Shown piece after piece: positions 58,746 through 64,000 of a stretch of 64,000 bases of DNA (the stretch's first letter is position 1; each line of letters opens with the position of its first letter). Below the pieces are notes generated by a model. That model searched no databases and was not told where the DNA came from. It was given only the letters and a program-made list of their open reading frames with translations. The stretch covers positions 81,232,886 through 81,296,885 of the forward strand of contig NC_068938.1 of assembly GCF_016801865.2 (NCBI RefSeq), read 5' to 3'. The position numbers and the translations under genes are program-made. This DNA is from Culex pipiens pallens. Taxonomy: Eukaryota; Arthropoda; Insecta; Diptera; Culicidae.

Positions 58746-60656
58746 TTTACTATTGAAGAGTGTTATCCTCCAAAATAGTACTGAAAGATATTACTTATTG
58801 ATAAAAATACAGGATAGTTGAAATTATTGAAGCAGTAAGGCTAAAGTTGCCATAATTAAATGAATTAACAACAACAACAAGAAATCTGTGTTGTGTTGTC
58901 CAAATGTTAGAGATTAATTAAACTGAGGTTTAACTTTTTAACATTTGAACATGGGAAAAATAAAAAAAAACTAAAAGAAAATTTGGGCAGAAGAGGGTTA
59001 ACCACGATTGTGTGATTATAACCTCAAATTATCTGTAAAAAAAATCGTGTTCGCCAATTATGACACACTAACACTCGATCCGTGTCACACACGGTTCTCA
59101 CTGCCCTGTTGATAAACTGCCCATTAACACGTGCCCATAACCGTTTGAGTATGTGCACGTGTGTGTGTGTATGTTTCGTAGCGCTCGGGAAGCCAGTCGA
59201 TGTCCACTTGCCTACAGAGCTCCCCCGGTTACGTAACGTTCCACACACACACAAAAAACCAACAAACACGAAACAAAAAGCCATTGAAATGCAAACCATG
59301 TTAAATGCTAATTGTACGCTGTTTCTAACACCTCGTCGCGACCCCACACTGCTCGCTCTCTCTCTCTACCGGGTATTTGTAGTGGTGTAGCACAATCGAA
59401 CACACCCACACTTTCAGTGACCTCCGAAGTCGAGCCTGATCCCGGAACTGCCATATTGTCGCCATTTACAGTTTCCTGCCACAATAAACAATACCATTGA
59501 AACTACCGCCACCGACACAAACACACACACAGGAAATATCCACGTGTCGGTGTGTGTGTGTTTGCTCTACGGCGGCGGTTGTTGGCAGTCTTTTTTCCGG
59601 CAGCCACCACGTGGCGTCGATGGTTGGCCCTTCTGACCTCCGCCAACATTTTGCTCGTTAAACTTTTGCAAACTCTCTCTCTCTCTCTTTGCCCTGTTTA
59701 TGGGCGCCGGTTATTGTTTTGTAAAATTTAATTAAAATTTTTGCACAACCCACAACACGGTGGAGATGAGTCCGCTGGAAAAGTGGCCTGGCTCCGCAAC
59801 TCAACTATGGAGGAGGTTGTATCAACAAACGCTAATGGGGAAGCGATCTATTAGGTATTAAAATGTAATTATAATAAAGTAATGCAAATGTTTAATAAGC
59901 TTCATTGGTTCTTTGTGATCTGTGTTGAATGGGTCAATTTCGTTGAAAAGCTGTTCAAATATTTGACAGTTTTTTAATCGGATTCGAGAGGAAACAATTC
60001 ATCCTTGATTTACATCATAGCAAAGTTATCAGTTAACGAAACAATAACTTTTTTTATTTTTTTTAAATGCATGCCTTCATTTATCAAAAGTTTGTTTGCA
60101 TCAAACTAAAAAAGGCATTTTGAAACGACGTAATATTTTAAACATGAAAACAGTTACCACAACTGTCAAAAAATCTAACCAAATCTGGCAACCCTGTCCT
60201 AAACCCTAAGTAGTGCACACAATGCCCTTGCATGCATCAGTTGCATCCAATCAGTTAACAAGCTTACTTCTAGTTGCACCAACCTTCGATGGAGGACCGG
60301 TGTCGAACGCGATGAAATGCCCGGTTTTTATCATCGACGGAGTGGGTTATGAATATTCAAAACCGACCTAGGATTCGACAGAAGAGGACTTGTTTTCGGC
60401 GCGCGCGATATGATACAAATTTGCCCAATTTGTGTAATCCAATTTAATGTTCGCGTTTGGATGATTGTTGAAAAAAGTTGCAGTGGATTATTACTGCTGG
60501 ATGAGTTCGGGAGTTAGTTGGGATTAAATGTAGGTATTTTTGACATCATTATTGGCTTGATTTTGAATTCAGAATAAAAAAAACATTATTCCATTTGATT
60601 GGATAAAAATAACGTTGTCCAGAACAGGTTTTCTGTTGCCTAGAAATAAACTTTAA
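58746..60656. other. Apparently unique intronic sequence with microsatellites
   Basis: A single TTAACCCTCT end (inverse, GGGCAGAAGAGGGTTAA near 58985) is the only mobile relic. (AAC)n near 58868, (CA/GT)n near 59160, 59520 and 59560, and (CT)n near 59673 occur. No exon recognised. Confidence 0.45.
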
Positions 60657-61125
60657 GGGTAATTCTCTACCAACTCACACGAAATCGGGAAAAGTTGCCC
60701 CGACCCCTCTTCGATTTGCGTGAAACTTTTGTCCATGATCACGAATCCGAGGTCCGTTTTTTGATATCTCGTGACGGAGGGGCGGTACGGCCCCTTTAAT
60801 TTTTAGCATGCGAAAAAGAGGTGTTTTTCAATAATTTGCAGCCTGAAACGGTGATGAGATAGAAATTTGGTGTCAAGTGGACTTTTATGTAAAATTAGAC
60901 GCCCGTGGCATACTCAGAATTCTAAAAAAAAACGTATTTTTCATCGAAAAAAAAAAACACTAAAAAAGTTTAAAACATGCTTCAATTTTCCATTACTCGA
61001 CTGTATAAAATTTTGGAACATGTCATTTTATGGGAAATTGATTGTGCTTTTCGAATCCAAGAAGGGTGATTTTTTCAATTAGAACAAAAATTTTCATTTT
61101 TAATTTGTGTATATTTTGTATATTA
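60657..61125. mobile_element. GGGTAATTCTC foldback, left arm only
   Basis: Starts GGGTAATTCTCTACCAACTC and follows the left arm of the full copy to about 61110, where similarity ends. The preceding four bases are TTAA. The right arm is absent. Confidence 0.7.
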
Positions 61126-61261
61126 TACCATATGGGACCACCCTACGAAATTCTAAAATTTTCCAAATATATCTTTTTCCATGTAATTTTGCCCGCTGAG
61201 TCTGATTCTGCCCTCAGAATTGAGCCAAAGTGTCGAAAAAACGATTTTTGCAATTCCATGG

Positions 61262-61672
61262 TGAAACTACTTACTTTTCCTGTCATTCTTGAACGACGAA
61301 ATAGCCTACTTTTCTGTACCAAAAATAACAGAATCGAATAGCAACACTTTTCAAAATAAATGCTGAAAAGTTCTACTTTTCAGCACTCAAATGGGTGCTG
61401 AAAAGTTGAACTTTTTAGCACTTGTTTTGAAAAGTAACACTTTTCAACATTTTTTTTTATTTTAACGTTTTATTGACAAAATACATGAAAATTTGACATA
61501 AAATTTCACTCAGTGTGCGTTTTTTGGAATTGCAAAAAATGTTGTATGGAACTCTTTGCAAAACTTGATTTTTTCAGCACTCTTCGTATTTATCCAACTC
61601 GGTGAACCTCGTTGGATAAATGTACGACTCGTGCTGAAAAAATCCTCTTTTTGCAACTTGTTGCATAAATTA
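61262..61672 (-). repeat. GCTGAAAAG-type repeat, inverse copy
   Basis: Inverse match to 57124-57480, from TTGCAACTTGTTGCATAAA at the right to GACAGGAAAAG (as CTTTTCCTGTC) at the left. Confidence 0.7.
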
Positions 61673-61834
61673 CTATTTTGGTCATGTTGTAGGTTTCCAT
61701 GTAAAATTATCATTTAAACTCAAAATATTGATTTCCCTTGAAAATTAGACTTTTTCGAATGAAGCTATCTCGGGTTCAAAGAAAAACACCCCTGAAATTT
61801 TTTCAGCGTTTGTAGTGCTGGATCTCCTCTTTAA

Positions 61835-62563
61835 CACTCAAACGCTCGGGTAGTCATTTGACCTCTATTTTTTTTTTTTCTTAAAAAAAAATCATAACTT
61901 TTGGTAGAATTGACCAATTTGGATACTTCCGGTTGCAAAAGGTCCAGATTTGTCTATATTTTTAACTGTCAGATGGGGGACAAATATGGTCCATTTTTAC
62001 CGGAGATATTCCGGATTCCGTTGGGGTACCTCGGCCCTCCTTTTTGGGTTTATGGTCAATATAACAAAATCTATTCCACAAATCAAAGCCGGAAATAATG
62101 CAAAACTTCAAGGCATCATCCTAATACATCATCCTGCATAGATCCATGACATGGCCAAGACACTGGAACAGGTTACAACCGGAAACGGTTCACTGAGCTG
62201 ATGTCGATTGGTGCCCAACTGGAACCGGATCCGGTGCCCCGTAGGACTTAACCATGTCAATTATTTTTGCAGGATGATGTATTAGGATGATTCCTTAAAG
62301 TTTTGTTTTATTTCCGAAAATATTATGTGCAAAATTGATTATAATATTGACCAAACATCCATATCGGAGGGCCGAGGTACCCCAACGGAATCCGGAATAT
62401 CTCCGGTAAAAGTGGACCATACTTGTCCCCCATCTGACAGTTAAAAATATAGACAAATCTGGATCTTTTGCAACCGGAACTATCCAAATTGCTCAATTCT
62501 ACCAAAAGTTATGATTTTTTTTAGAAAAAATAGGGGTCAAATGACTACCCGAGCGTTTGAGTG
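61835..62563. mobile_element. TTAA-flanked palindromic element (piggyBac-like target)
   Basis: Ends CACTCAAACGCTCGGGTAG and CTACCCGAGCGTTTGAGTG; TTAA at 61831-61834 and 62564-62567. The arms of about 290 bp flank a short core with AACCGGAAACGGTTCACTG. A TTAA target is characteristic of piggyBac-type elements, though the ends do not begin CCC, so the assignment is tentative. Confidence 0.82.
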
Positions 62564-62567
62564 TTAA

Positions 62568-63440
62568 TATGCAATATGGTGCTTAAAATTTGGATTGCGC
62601 CTTTTCGAGATATTAAAGTTTTAAATTTGCATTCTATTACCTTAAAAATGGCTGTAGCTTTTAACTCTTCAGTCCAAATTGACCTGCCAATAAATAAAAT
62701 TGTTTGTTTTTTAGAGCTTTCAAAGTGCTCGGAATATCACTTTTCTCTAAAACTTAACCCTGAATTGCCATGTTAAAAAAACGGATTTTTAAAGGTTTGC
62801 TCAGATGCTATAAATTTGGTCGTAGAAGGCGTAGACTACAAAATAAAATTTTGGCGTATTGTACAAAGTTGCTTGGATTAGCAAGCCCAACAATTTTTTA
62901 GACGACAGAAAAATTCCCAAAAATATTCCTGAAAAGTTAGATTTTTAAAATCACCCTAATAGAGAACCACCCTAATTTCAACCAAACCAAAAGTTGCTCC
63001 TTTCTATTTGCAACAGCTCTTCTGAAGACACCAAGCTCCAAAACTTAATCATTTTTCGAAAAATCCGTTTTCCACTTAATTTTGCGATCTGGACCTTTGT
63101 TGCAATGACACAAAATAGCTTGTTTGGTCATAGGGAAGGCCCTCATAAAGTTTGAGCCAAATAAAAATAACAATAATTTAAATGGTTGTAATCGACCGAT
63201 TTCGTAAAGAGTTGTTAAGTTTCTGTGAAGAGTTTTGCTAAATTAATTGTTACTAGTCTAGAATGGCAAATTGAATAGAAAAAAGGACCATTTTCTTTAC
63301 CTGTCAAACATATATGTTTTTATATTTGAGCATTTACTTGAAATCAAAAGATAAATTCTCAGAAATAAAATTATAAAATTGTAAGAGATTGAACAAAATG
63401 CTAAATATAGACAGTAGGATGAAACAAAAATGACTTTTTG
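62568..63440. other. AT-rich sequence with relic repeat motifs
   Basis: CACCCTAATAGAG near 62954 and GGGAAGGCCCTCATAAAGTTT near 63133 resemble parts of other families. No paired ends. Confidence 0.35.
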
Positions 63441-63499
63441 GCGGGGATTCAAGAGTTTGTTCCGGTGGGCGTATCGTGCCCAAATCCAAAATATGAGCT

Positions 63500-63930
63500 T
63501 GATTGGACGTAACAGGAGCTGGCGCTTTTCATTTGAATTTAAAATGGGATTTAACCCATGAAAGTGATTTTTTTTCAAAAATGTCACTTTTTGAGGCACT
63601 TAGACCTACAAAGTTTGGCATTTTTTTCAAAAATCTGCCTTGGCAAAAAAGATATGCGTCGCGCCTTGCGACGCCCTAGACGCGATTTGATTTTGGTGGG
63701 GTCAATTTTTCGAAAAAATGCCAAACTTTGAAGGTCTGTACCGAGCTCCAGGGTGCTTCAAATTTCAAAGTTATATATAAGATGCGCAAGGGTCTGACCT
63801 ACACGCCAGTGATGTTGAAAATAAACGCTTCAGTGGCCAAAATGCCTCAAAAAGTGGCATTTTTGGAAAAATATTTTTTTCCCATTTAAAATTCAAATGC
63901 AAAGCGCCAGCTCCTGTTACGTCCATTCAA
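63500..63930. mobile_element. Foldback arms at the right edge, ends not resolved
   Basis: GGACGTAACAGGAGCTGGCGC near 63516 is mirrored by GCGCCAGCTCCTGTTACGTCC near 63903, and CACTTTTTGAGGCA near 63584 by TGCCTCAAAAAGTG near 63842. The centre, near 63715, holds GCGCCTTGCGACGCCC. The element may continue past both 63500 and the window edge. Confidence 0.7.
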
Positions 63931-64000
63931 GCTAATATCTGAAGTTTTTTGACATAGGACTATGTCTCTACTTACTATATTGGGGGGCCAGTTCAGAAAT

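Noticed and set aside
59082..59390. Overlapping ORFs on both strands near 59000-59390 as a hidden exon
   Set aside because: Both derive from CA/GT microsatellite-rich sequence; no EGF, membrane or other domain and no phase-matching splice pair.

Overview
The window looks like intronic, transposon-saturated DNA from a culicine mosquito, most likely Culex. That is inferred from the AT-rich long introns, the dense miniature elements with terminal inverted repeats, and a two-headed tRNA-derived SINE whose layout recalls the Twin SINE of Culex pipiens. No database search was possible, so the species is a judgement.

Only one host gene is clearly supported, on the + strand. Three exons are recognised: a complete EGF domain (14862-14984), a second complete EGF domain (43849-43951), and an exon encoding a short juxtamembrane stretch plus most of a transmembrane helix (47143-47354). 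Splice phases agree across all three. They describe the membrane-proximal end of a single-pass EGF-repeat surface protein. Earlier EGF exons may lie left of the window, and the cytoplasmic exons probably lie beyond 64000. Introns are about 28.9 kb, 3.2 kb and over 16.6 kb.

Almost everything else is non-autonomous mobile DNA; no transposase or reverse transcriptase ORF was found. Many boundaries can be fixed from the terminal inverted repeats (TIRs) together with target-site duplications (TSDs). Layout: 1-8200 holds a foldback with internal 175-bp arrays, a TA-flanked foldback, two copies of a 269-bp CTGCCCA element and a hAT-like element. 8942-11460 is a nested stack (outer TIR element, SINE, hAT-like element, second SINE). 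12731-14510 is a Tigger/pogo-like foldback with head-to-head arrays. 16105-17553 is a TA element carrying a 4-bp-TSD foldback. 17680-21265 holds a SINE, a half foldback and an array foldback. 23700-33500 is dominated by one foldback family, including a copy nested inside another copy of the same family (28750-32729). 36109-37093 is a retroposon with a 23-bp TSD. 38156-40054 is a hAT-like element containing a 1-kb palindrome. 40555-41350 is a foldback carrying tRNA-like arms. 48322-55506 is a 7.2-kb Tigger-like composite with at least eight secondary insertions. 56938-62563 holds further foldbacks and a TTAA-flanked palindrome.

The most unusual theme is the abundance of long, nearly perfect palindromes inside the introns of a transcribed gene, several built from tandem arrays. 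Intron transcripts would contain hairpins of several hundred base pairs. Two foldback families appear to share a terminal motif and a 4-bp target duplication, and may be mobilised by the same unidentified transposase.
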